From Glandiceps talaboti (Eukaryota; Hemichordata; Enteropneusta; Spengelidae), in NCBI RefSeq assembly GCF_964340395.1, contig NC_135565.1, positions 11,547,742-11,559,241 of the forward strand: a stretch of 11,500 nucleotides of DNA. Reading direction: 5' to 3'. A program made the translations under genes and the position numbers. Below the pieces are notes generated by a model, which did not search any database, had not been told where the DNA came from, and saw only the letters and a program-made list of their open reading frames with translations. Numbering within the stretch: the stretch's first letter is position 1; each line of letters opens with the position of its first letter. Below, one piece after another: positions 1 through 6,946 of the stretch.

Positions 1-1650
1 GTGGGGATGACCAAATAGCCAGAGAACAAGACTGATGGCATATATACGAGAAATACATTCCTCACTCCTCAGAGTGTTTTTTTTTTTTTAAAAAGGATGA
101 CATCTATATTACTAAAACCGAATGAGGAAGACACAACGATCACCGAGATGTTTTTCTTTCCTCAATACACACGTTACAATAAGATAACGGAATTTTTTTT
201 AAGTTCCCCTCAATTAATATCTAAATAAATGTGTAACACCGCATAGGAACAGAATCTAATATTTATTTCTAATGACACTGTAAAGTTGAACCATTTACAA
301 ATATCTACACACACCTATAAATGCAGATCTGACTCCACCCTCTGACTAGTTGAGTGTTAGGCATGCATACAGGTGCATAAATATATTCTGATGCCGCTTA
401 TCAGTGTTTTGCCTGGCTGTCTAGTTGCAAAATTGTTTGATGATTGTTTTCATATTTACTTTTTACTCCAGGACTGGTGTAAACACATGTTGAGTCAGTA
501 TATTTTGAGTTTGTTATCAAGAGTTGTGTTAATATCTGAAATAGACCTGTTGACGATTCCAACACGCACTGCACGTATCTCATCCATACAACGCCATGTA
601 ATTGTGTATGACTCAGAGGGGTGTGTACGCGCTACTCAGGGGGGTGGTTGTCACCTGACCGTGCCCTGGGTTCACCCGTAAAATCCCTCTCTATCATTGA
701 TGGCGTTTAGTTTCTGTTATATAAAATCACTCATAATCAAAGAGGTCAACATGTCTTTCCAGCATTTCCTGATAAACATGATATTTCGCACGTAATAAAG
801 ACAAAACAAGACTAACTGTTACAAAATATCCGCCCTCTAGCGCAATGCATCTTGGAACCGGAAAATAGACTATTGCCACTGGTAGTTTTATAGTGCATAT
901 ATATCTAGCTTTGTAACTTGGAAATATAACTATCCGTGCCACGCTGAGCTTAACAAACATCGCACTCTCGTGGTCGCTGTACTATTTTATCAAACAGCAC
1001 AGAAGATGACATCCTCTTAAAATCCCCGTGCACTAATTTTTCAGTTTACGATGTTACACTGTGCTACACATGCTCTCAAGATGGCGCTAGGACTCAGTTT
1101 GGGGAGTTAAGTGGTCGAGCGTCATCCGACTAAATGTGTTGGAAGATTCTTTTCCAAACTAATAAACGTCGGTGAAAATAAAGAAGTTGTTATCGTGGTC
1201 CATTGCCATTCTAATGTTGACCTTCCGTTTACATGGTATCGGCCAATTCATCGGATTTGGACAAAGAAATGCGGAAGTTTATGAATCCTTAAACACATAC
1301 CTCGACACCCACTTATCTGCATTGTGTAAACTTCAGGTTTTCGATACGTCAAATATGTATGTCTACCCACTTTAGATTCTGATAGTCGCCTGAAAAAAAA
1401 TGGCGACTCCGATCGGACAATTTTTTGAGATCTGTCGTAAATTCGGACTCTCGACGATGAAAATATTGACATGACTTAGTAGACAACATTCATTTCTTAC
1501 AGTGTTATCTAAAAGCAACACATATGCACACAAAAAATCATGAAAAGGTAAAATATTTTGGTCTGAAGGGATTGAGCCGATTGTGACGCCGGAAACAGGT
1601 CATGCTAATATGCCAGATTATGAATGTGACGTCAAAGTGTACAGCGTTGG
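1..1650. other. Unassigned AT-rich sequence
   Basis: No supportable gene was seen in this stretch. It contains short open frames, for example a 102-residue plus-strand one at 373-681 and a 77-residue minus-strand one at 727-960, but neither shows a known domain, motif or splice context, and their composition fits chance reading of AT-rich DNA. A TATAAAT string lies near 316 upstream of the first frame but has no other promoter support. A complete TGACGTCA palindrome (CRE/ATF type) is at 1627-1634. Intronic or intergenic DNA is the likeliest reading. Confidence 0.6.
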
Positions 1651-2080
1651 AAGCTACATTATAATTCATCCGATTAGAAACAAAACGTCGCTTGGACCGA
1701 CAAAATACTTACTAACGTTGCCACGTTTTGTTGTTTAGCTCGATAAAAATAGTTAACATTGCAATATGTTATCGTCTGGTAGTCAGTCAATGGATATGCC
1801 TAGAAATGTATTTGCCCTTACAATGTACAACTAATTAAAATAGTGAGACCAGAAGCAAAACGTCGTCTGACCTGTCAGTGACAAAAAATCCCATATAGCT
1901 ACATTGTATTCGTCTCACTGTCTGGCTCCACAAAATTCTTATTAACACTGTCAGCTTTTATCGTCTGGCTCCACAAAAATATCATTAACACTGCTACATT
2001 TTATCGTCTGCTCCATAAAAATCTCACTAACACTGCTACATTTCATAGTCTGGCTCCACAAAAATCTTACTATCAGTGAT
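1651..2080 (+). repeat. Degenerate ~43-bp tandem array, forward-oriented half
   Basis: Repeated units follow the pattern CGTCTGGCTCCACAAAAA, then an ATCTTATTAACACTGC-like core, then TACATTTTAT. The clearest copies are 1911-1960, 1961-2003, 2004-2045 and 2046-2080. More diverged copies are visible at 1686-1730, 1731-1772 and 1861-1910, with a fragment near 1651. Adjacent clear copies share most of their bases, and the period is about 42-50 bp because of small indels. No protein is encoded. The array is followed within about 15 bases by units in the opposite orientation, so it is probably one arm of a larger inverted structure and not an isolated minisatellite. Confidence 0.8.
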
Positions 2081-2091
2081 ATTTACCAAGT

Positions 2092-2336
2092 CGGCAGACG
2101 ATAAAATGTAGCGCTTTTAGTAAATTTACTAAACATTTTGTTTCACGTCTCAAGATTTTCATTGTATGATTTAGCATTGCGCGCCAAAGGAAAAAAAACC
2201 AACAATGTTGGTAAGATTTTGTCAAACTACACAATCTAAATTACAGTCACGTCGCAAGATATTTGTTTGTTCAGACGATAAAATGTAATAAGGTTGTAAG
2301 ATTTTTTTTCCAGCCAGATGATGTTTTGTTACCATC
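2092..2336 (-). repeat. Same ~43-bp unit in inverted orientation
   Basis: CAGACGATAAAATGTAGC at 2095-2112 is the exact reverse complement of 1993-2010. A second copy of its first 16 bases is at 2272-2287. That copy is followed by a G/T-rich stretch, an AAGATTTTTTTTCCAG segment and then AGCCAGATGATG, matching the reverse complement of the forward unit across its length and into the next unit. Fragments with AAGATTTT cores at 2152, 2213 and 2256 suggest further decayed copies. Together with the forward half this gives an imperfect inverted repeat of roughly 0.3-0.4 kb per arm. Confidence 0.7.
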
Positions 2337-2940
2337 AACAAGTTCCCATAGTAATAGTTTTAGTGATAACCAGTCAATCACGTGACCTCTCAGTAGAAAT
2401 TCGTGTATGATATGAAATGCCATGCAATAGATTGGTAACCAATGAATTCGAAATACACCAAAGTCTGAGTTTTGAGTTCCAAACATCTGTTTGTATATTT
2501 TAACCACCTTGACACATTTAGTCGACGGACATCTGCTCCAGTCATTTTTATTGTGTATGTGTTGTGTATTCTATAGTTTCAGTAGAATATGGGGTCTCGG
2601 TAACAAAGAGGGCGTCAGAGACTGTCAACTTTTCCGAAAGTGTCTGAGTCTATCGGCAGTCAATCGCATACATACCCCTATATGTAGGGGAAGAAATCTC
2701 ACGATCAAACTATCCCTTAATTACAACAACGAAAAATCATAAATTGACATGTCTCTTTGTATTTGTTGTTGGTAATTCTGATTGTGTTGGATTTCCATTT
2801 GTAGCAATATAAGTAATGTACCGCACAACAGTAAAAGAGATCTTTAGGTTTAAAGATCACACTGTGATCACGTAGACATCTGTTTACCACGCAGGCCGCT
2901 AGAAACGGTACATTTTTCTTAGAGTATCTGTTTTTAGACG
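2337..2940. other. Non-coding spacer with E-box/X-box-like module
   Basis: No gene is supportable here. A module at 2342-2385 contains GTTCCCATAGTAA and then AACCAGTCAATCACGTGA. It resembles part of the PNT exon at 3210-3239 and includes a TCACGTGA palindrome. A 13-base palindrome ATTGGTAACCAAT is at 2431-2443. A small hairpin, CCCCTA-TATG-TAGGGG, is at 2675-2690. An 83-codon plus-strand open frame at 2491-2742 has no recognisable domain and is not called. The part just below 2941 would lie past the 3' end of the minus-strand gene if the ATTAAA at 2941-2946 is used. Confidence 0.5.
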
Positions 2941-2946
2941 TTTAAT
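2941..2946 (-). terminator. Putative polyadenylation signal (ATTAAA)
   Basis: On the minus strand ATTAAA occurs about 80 bases after the stop codon of the PNT exon. It is the commonest natural variant of AATAAA. GT-rich sequence follows about 45 bases further on (around 2895-2860), as expected for a downstream element. In AT-rich DNA such a hexamer is common by chance, so the support is mainly positional. If real, the transcript ends near 2920-2930 and the PNT exon is the last exon. Confidence 0.35.
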
Positions 2947-3025
2947 GATATGTAGAAGTAAACAAGCATCATGATAAAACTCAACAAATTATTGCGAAAC
3001 TTGGAACTAGCAGGTGAAGCAGTAC

Positions 3026-3261
3026 TCAAACTCTGGGGACATTTTTCTTCTCCAAAATAGCACTGGCAAATCTTCGCTGGAAATCTTCAAACAACTTTTC
3101 CCCTCCGCATGGCGCTCTTCTGACGAAACCTTCTTTTGGTAGATACGCGAGACCTCTACCATTCATGTGAAATTTTTCTACATCAACTTCTGGAATTTCG
3201 TAGCGCTGTGTTGCCCATAGCAACCATTCTATCACGTGATCCCGCGACCAATCACGAGGGT
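3026..3261 (-). CDS. ETS-type Pointed (PNT/SAM) domain exon, probably terminal
   Basis: PNT domains are helical SAM-like modules of ETS transcription factors that mediate self-association, kinase docking or partner binding in the nucleus. The 78 residues begin DPRDWSRDHV with the first codon split by the intron. They continue with the WLLWA helix (13-17), a YEIPEVD turn (21-27), the hallmark FHMNGRGL segment (31-38), a KEGF motif (43-46), the RAPCGGEKL loop (49-57) and a last helix FEDFQRRFASAI (58-69). This order and spacing is that of the family. The F-x-MNG-x-x-L and P-x-GG-x-x-L features are closest, by eye, to the ETV6(TEL)/Yan branch. The stop follows residue 78 and no ETS DNA-binding domain was found downstream on this strand. 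The frame stays open above 3261 to 3295, but the acceptor makes 3261 the natural start. No upstream exon was identified. A weak donor (AGA/GTTTGA, just before the stop) could make this an internal exon instead. The reading frame is intact, so decay is not indicated. Confidence 0.85.
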
Positions 3262-3310
3262 CTGAATATTGAGAAATATAAACACGAATTGTTTGTTAAA
3301 ATACAGACAT
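3262..3310 (-). promoter_or_regulatory. 3' splice site (acceptor) of the PNT exon
   Basis: On the minus strand the sequence before the exon is T-rich (GTGTTTATATTTCTCAATATTCAG), ending in AG at 3263-3262. A TTTTAAC string and a CTAATAC string lie about 35-55 bases upstream and could serve as branch points. The join leaves a phase-1 split codon, completed as xAC. With the genomic G it would be Asp, which fits the usual DP start of PNT domains. An in-frame stop lies upstream at 3298-3296, so an intron boundary, or a very close start, is required. Confidence 0.65.
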
Positions 3311-3597
3311 ACAGTATTAGCCAAAAAAACTCGGCATTGCGTTCTAGCGCCTGGTAGTATATCTCAGAATATCGAAAACATACAGATTTCACATTTGTCG
3401 CTTAACGAATTTTCAGGGGAGAGAGATGCTATTTACAATTTGGTTAGAAGGTACTTCAAATGGAATGTTTTAATTTGATGGTATATTATACTTTTATTTT
3501 CATATTTACGAATACTACGTTTTGGCCTAAAACAATTGTGTGGTTCCGATTACGCTCAATTTTAGAATATGTGGGGTAGGTGGAATTTTTATTATTA
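3296..3597. other. Probable intron of the PNT gene, no feature seen
   Basis: This stretch between the PNT acceptor and the LINE tail has short open frames only. Those on the plus strand at 3136-3357 and 3269-3478 are partly the antisense shadow of the PNT exon. If the gene model is right, the segment is intronic on the minus strand. Confidence 0.4.
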
Positions 3598-4004
3598 TTT
3601 TTTTTTTTCATATGTTTTTTTTTTTTTTTTTTTTAATTTAATTTATTTAAAACACTGCATCCATAAATGGGTTTTCGTGCAGATGTTAAAAGAAAAAAAA
3701 AATATAAATGTACATAAAGCAGAACACATACAATAAAAACAGTAAGGTGGAAAATAAAATCTACAATGACACATAAAAAAACATAAAGCTATTTGATTCT
3801 ATTGTTTGCAACAATGGATGCCCTATATGCAAAAGATCTATTATGCGCATTTGGGATATGGTAATTGCTTCTAGTATTGTGCGAATGAATTGAGGAGTTT
3901 GTAGTCAATAGATCTGAAATATAGGATGGAACTTTGTTTCTGAGACATTTGATAACAAGTTTGTTGAAATGTGAGTGTCTAGTCCAGGTAGTTATGTTTT
4001 CCAT
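3598..4004 (-). mobile_element. 5'-truncated CR1/L2-like LINE, 3' end with poly(A)
   Basis: Read on the minus strand, this contains the last ~70 codons of a reverse-transcriptase ORF, a short 3' UTR, and an A-rich end with AAATAAATTAAATTA running into 20 A (3634-3615) and a further 11 A (3608-3598). A stem-like CTGCACGAAAACCC..GGATGCAG segment (3682-3654) precedes the tail. That layout is typical of a non-LTR retrotransposon that was truncated at its 5' end on insertion. The 5' boundary is not defined and lies somewhere above 4004. No target-site duplication could be assigned. The element is in the same orientation as the PNT exon and would sit in its upstream intron. Confidence 0.75.
3789..4004 (-). 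pseudogene. LINE ORF2 C-terminal fragment
   Basis: This is a 71-residue open fragment. It contains FNKLVIKCLRNKVPSYISDLL (residues 13-33), matching the Y/F-N-K-x-L-x-x-K-x-L-x-x-x-x-P-x-Y-x-x-x-L pattern found after the polymerase domain of CR1/L2/Rex-type LINE proteins. It then has HSHNTRSN (40-47), HIPNA (49-53) and RSFAYRAS (56-63), the conserved H-x-x-x-TR / RSF-x-YR tail. After this the family normally has a W-N-x-L-P stretch. Here residues 64-71 read IVANNRIK, which suggests a small deletion or drift. The catalytic reverse-transcriptase and endonuclease parts are absent, so the copy is dead. Confidence 0.75.
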
Positions 4005-4367
4005 GTGGTCTGTATTATTGGTGTCTTCTAATCAGATGTACATTACTTATTGGAAGAAAAGTTTTACATTGTGTGTTTTATTAATTTAAAAGTTGCTGTC
4101 AGTTTCCCCATCCACTAAGCTTATTTCTCGCGAGACTTTACAATTTTCGCGATTTTATTTTATTTTTTTTCGAATACGTTAAAAAGCGTTGAGGGTCGAC
4201 AGTGAAAAACTAGGTGGGATAGGGTAACCGGAACCAAATAGTGTTCAAGTTTTAGGCTTTATAAGGGATAGGAGGTAAATATACAAATAAATATAATAAT
4301 GAAATTGACGTGATACAGTGTTCAGGCTGTGTGGTATGATCAAGTGACGTGACATTATTTGGTGAGT
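4005..4367. other. Unassigned spacer
   Basis: No gene or clear repeat was seen. The first part (to about 4080) may be more of the decayed LINE, since the minus strand continues without an obvious junction. The remainder is AT-rich with short T runs near 4157-4169. Confidence 0.4.
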
Positions 4368-4489
4368 GTTATGTAATGTTATGTTATGTTATATTATGTT
4401 ATGTTATGTCATGTTATATCATGTGATGTTACATGTATATGATGTGATGTGATGTGATGTGATGTGATGTATTCTGATGTATTATGATT
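4368..4489 (+). repeat. Compound pentanucleotide microsatellite (TTATG)n-(GATGT)n
   Basis: About a dozen imperfect TTATG units run from 4368 to about 4425. They are followed by a transitional TCATGTGATGTTACATGTATAT stretch and then a cleaner GATGT block at about 4437-4472, with two decayed units beyond. The change of unit within one array suggests that a point variant of the pentamer was itself amplified. The open frame on the opposite strand, with repeated TSHHI residues, is a by-product of this array. Confidence 0.9.
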
Positions 4490-4749
4490 AAGTTGCGGCT
4501 GAGATGTAAACAACCGCGTTGTCATAGTAATCAGAGAGCTTTGTGATACTAGGCTGGACATCGACATCATGGAAGCGATTTTATTTCGAGTATTTTTGGA
4601 CATTCATTAAGTAATCCATTATTACCGGGAATTCAAAAAGAATGACATCTCCCAGCAAAACATAGAACCGTAATCGTATTTAGTAAATAACATATACTTA
4701 GCATCATGATATACTCCTGTTTCTATTTACTCGAATGTGTATAGTAAAA

Positions 4750-4757
4750 TCACGTGA
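4750..4757. promoter_or_regulatory. TCACGTGA E-box palindrome
   Basis: This is a perfect 8-base palindrome with a CACGTG core. It is the site type bound by bHLH-zip factors of the MITF/TFE, USF and Myc groups. It is one of four in the window (see also 2378-2385, 3232-3239 within the PNT coding exon, and 4899-4906). Function is inferred from motif identity only. Confidence 0.3.
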
Positions 4758-4898
4758 CGGTAACATTAAAGAAATGCAAAGTCTCAACAATAACTCTACT
4801 AGACTCTGTGTGCTCCAAAACAGATCAAGCGCGTCAAGACGTTTCTATAGTATATCAACGGAATGACCTTGGTTACAAGGACAAACAATGTTAACACA

Positions 4899-4906
4899 TC
4901 ACGTGA
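4899..4906. promoter_or_regulatory. TCACGTGA E-box palindrome
   Basis: This is identical to the site at 4750-4757 and about 150 bases from it. Paired E-boxes at this spacing are compatible with a regulatory segment, but no transcript start is evident nearby. Confidence 0.3.
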
Positions 4907-5129
4907 TTTGTGCCTCTCTGAGTCACGCCTCGTGAGGAAAACAACTTGAAATCAACAAAAAATAACTTCCTATAGCAACGGCGTAGCGACAACAACAGTT
5001 ATTCAGATATGCAAATATCATTCCGTTAGATTTTGTATAGTTGCAATTTTAAATATCTTATCTGTCATACATTACGAAATATTAAACTTATTACGCCAAT
5101 TGTTATCAATATGGGAGAGGACTGGCGTC

Positions 5130-5160
5130 AATGATGATGATGATGATGGTGGTACATGAC

Positions 5161-5208
<48 letters not shown>

Positions 5209-5222
5209 GGTGGTGGTGGTGG

Positions 5223-5312
<90 letters not shown>
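5130..5312 (+). repeat. Long (ATG)n / (GGT)n trinucleotide microsatellite
   Basis: The array has blocks in order: a short ATG run, a unique GGTACATGAC break, about a dozen ATG units, about ten GGT units, about sixteen ATG units, a one-base phase shift at about 5270, then about thirteen more ATG units. Open frames through it read as runs of Met, Asp, Gly, His or Ile depending on frame and strand and are artefacts. Length and purity suggest a young, polymorphic locus. The GGT block probably arose from a G substitution that spread by slippage. Confidence 0.97.
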
Positions 5313-5321
5313 ACAAAATAT

Positions 5322-5375
5322 TCCCTGTTTATGAATCTGTCTAAAATTGTGTTTATTAAATATGATTTTTATATT
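5322..5375 (+). repeat. Dispersed repeat, copy 1
   Basis: TCCCTGTTTATGAA, then TGTCTAAA, TATGATT and ATATT occur in this order and near-equal spacing here and at 6895-6946. The copies differ by small indels between the blocks. The segment starts within ten bases of the trinucleotide array, so the microsatellite may have grown at the edge of this repeat. Its family is not recognised. Confidence 0.55.
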
Positions 5376-6004
5376 GTACCGTATTAAACATTTCTAAGAT
5401 TCAACTCTTCGTATTGGATTTTACGGTAAGTCTTGGAATTGTTACCCTTTAGTAAATCTTCAACACAGAACTAAACAAATGTACGGAAACTCATTATTTA
5501 TGAGGTCACTTTGAAACCTATATTTGGCTTCAATTCCGAAACATGTCTCATTTTAATCATTTTGAGTTCAAATTAGATTCAGATAAGTCGGCAATATGCT
5601 GAAAAATGAGAATTGTTGTTCAGAGATTTTGGCGGGAAAATATCTGGTGGCACTCTATCTGACATAAGATATTACAGTTTACCTTTGGGGAAAGCGTTAC
5701 GCTGATGTGTAGACGCCGCTTCTGGCAGTGCAGGGTGATTTAGCCTAGCTTGACATGTTCGGAGATTGTACTCGGGTGGAATACCTGTATCTTCAGCGGT
5801 TTGAACACTGCTAGCTCGGTCCATGTTTTCCTATATTGACAAAACACAGAGAACAAGAATGTTGTATGTGAGATCTCGATGTCGTGATGACAAGCGGACG
5901 TCTTGTACGTGCTACAAGGAAGAAGAAATAAAGTGCAAAAGTCTGGAGTTGGTCAATTGTGAAATTTCCGATTCAGCTCATGTCTTATTCTTATTGTTGT
6001 TTAG
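5376..6004. other. Unassigned spacer with E2F-type motif
   Basis: No confirmed gene. A perfect GATTTTGGCGGGAAA is at 5625-5639. A plus-strand open frame at 5823-6023 contains a cysteine cluster (RCRDDKRTSCTCYK, later IKCKS and NCEI). It vaguely recalls extracellular Cys motifs, but it has no signal peptide or matching spacing, and its end runs into a pyrimidine tract, so it is not called. Confidence 0.4.
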
Positions 6005-6222
6005 GAGTTTACACCAAACTTGAACTTCTCGGGAAGTTCGTCATAGGCAGAACCAGAGAAAGACCAAGTAAAAGCGGGTACGAGTATTGGGATCACGATA
6101 AATGTCGTGAAACAGAAAAAGCTAGGCATGTTAAATGTGCACTGCTGTGTAAACGTGAGCATACAGCTAAACTGATAGCACTGATTTCTAGCGGTCAATC
6201 AAGGTCGGGCTACAACGTGTAA
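6005..6222 (+). CDS. Possible terminal exon of an unrecognised protein
   Basis: A long pyrimidine-rich tract (about 5980-6002, CTTATTCTTATTGTTGTTTAG) ends in AG at 6003-6004. It is followed by 71 open codons to TAA at 6220. After the split first codon the product begins VYTKLELLGKFVIGRTRE. It is strongly basic and contains GYEYWDHDKCRETEK and VKCALLCK, with three cysteines. A GTGAGC donor-like site inside it near 6156 would give a shorter internal exon. I recognise no family. The acceptor looks good and the amino-acid make-up is less AT-driven than neighbouring frames, but both can arise by chance. Treat this as a hypothesis. Confidence 0.2.
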
Positions 6223-6894
6223 TGGGGTACACACATACAACCAAATTCAATTGACTGCAATAATTGTAATGCAATCTCTAGCTATTCTATGGATTCCTTC
6301 CTGGAAACTGGCCAACACATTCACTATATGGTGACTAAGAACAACTCTGTAGAAGTTAAAACGGATGACATTTTAACTAAACCTGTCACGACAATACTGT
6401 ATGCAAATTATACTAAGTATATAACACGTGCTGTTATTAATCGTTGTCGTCATTCAAAAACAATTCAAAAATGGAATACACACTACGAAAACTTTTTTTT
6501 TTAAATGACAATCGAGGACAAGATAAACTTATATAGGAACTGCTTCTACCTGCATGCTAAATACGTATCAACAAATCGGTACCAGTGTTCAGAACGAAAC
6601 TCGACCGAGGAATGATGTGTACAGTATAAGGGAATCTCCCAGACATCTATCAATGTGTTCATCTATAGCCTCATGTGGCAGGTCGAACCTGTAGGATCTC
6701 CTGGCGGTAAAAATTTCAGTTTCTTTCAGTGCGTTTCTCAAATATATGTTGTTGATTTCCCATATTATTCCGTTCTGACGAAAATATATTGTATATTCTG
6801 TACTTTCCCGCCAAAATCATGTTATCAAATTCTTTGCAAATAAGATATAATGTTTTGTATATGCAAATCTCTTAAACTTGCATGATAAACATAC
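6223..6894. other. Unassigned spacer
   Basis: No gene is supportable. The open frames at 6289-6504 and 6655-6843 have no recognisable motif. TTTCCCGCCAAAATC at 6804-6818 is the exact reverse complement of 5625-5639. GCCTCATGTGGCAGGTCG at 6668-6685 recurs with one mismatch at 7848-7865. A 13-base palindrome CAGGTCGAACCTG is at 6679-6691. Confidence 0.4.
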
Positions 6895-6946
6895 TCCCTG
6901 TTTATGAACCCCGTGTCTAAATTTGATCAGATATGATTATGATATT
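6895..6946 (+). repeat. Dispersed repeat, copy 2
   Basis: This is the second copy of the block series TCCCTGTTTATGAA / TGTCTAAA / TATGATT / ATATT seen at 5322-5375, in the same orientation and about 1.57 kb away. Copy 2 has no adjacent microsatellite. Confidence 0.55.

Larger units (their letters stand above)
4490..5129. other. Non-coding region with two TCACGTGA palindromes and X-box-like motifs
   Basis: No coding region was recognised. TCACGTGA occurs at 4750-4757 and 4899-4906. CATAGTAA at 4524 and TATAGCAAC near 4972 resemble RFX X-box half-sites. These motifs could mark regulatory DNA, but nothing else here (TATA box, initiator, coding exon) supports a specific promoter. Confidence 0.35.

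Noticed and set aside
373-681. 102-codon open frame with a TATAAAT string upstream
   Set aside because: No recognisable domain, and chance open frames of this length are expected in 11.5 kb of AT-rich DNA.
2271-2507. 78-codon minus-strand open frame containing HVIDWL
   Set aside because: It begins resembling the PNT exon for a few residues but lacks the MNG and GG motifs and runs into the inverted repeat array. It is kept only as a possible decayed duplicate.
3136-3478. Plus-strand open frames over the PNT exon and its upstream flank
   Set aside because: They are antisense shadows of the PNT exon or chance frames.
5128-5334. Poly-Met/Asp/Gly and poly-His/Ile/Thr open frames
   Set aside because: These are pure translations of the ATG/GGT microsatellite.
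5823-6023. Plus-strand frame with cysteine cluster, considered as a leucine-rich-repeat cap or secreted peptide
   Set aside because: The cysteine spacing does not match a known cap, there is no signal peptide, and the end of the frame is the pyrimidine tract before 6005.
6676-6700. GGTTCGAC string on the minus strand, considered as a tRNA or SINE B-box
   Set aside because: No A-box at the right distance and no cloverleaf. The string is part of a short palindrome.
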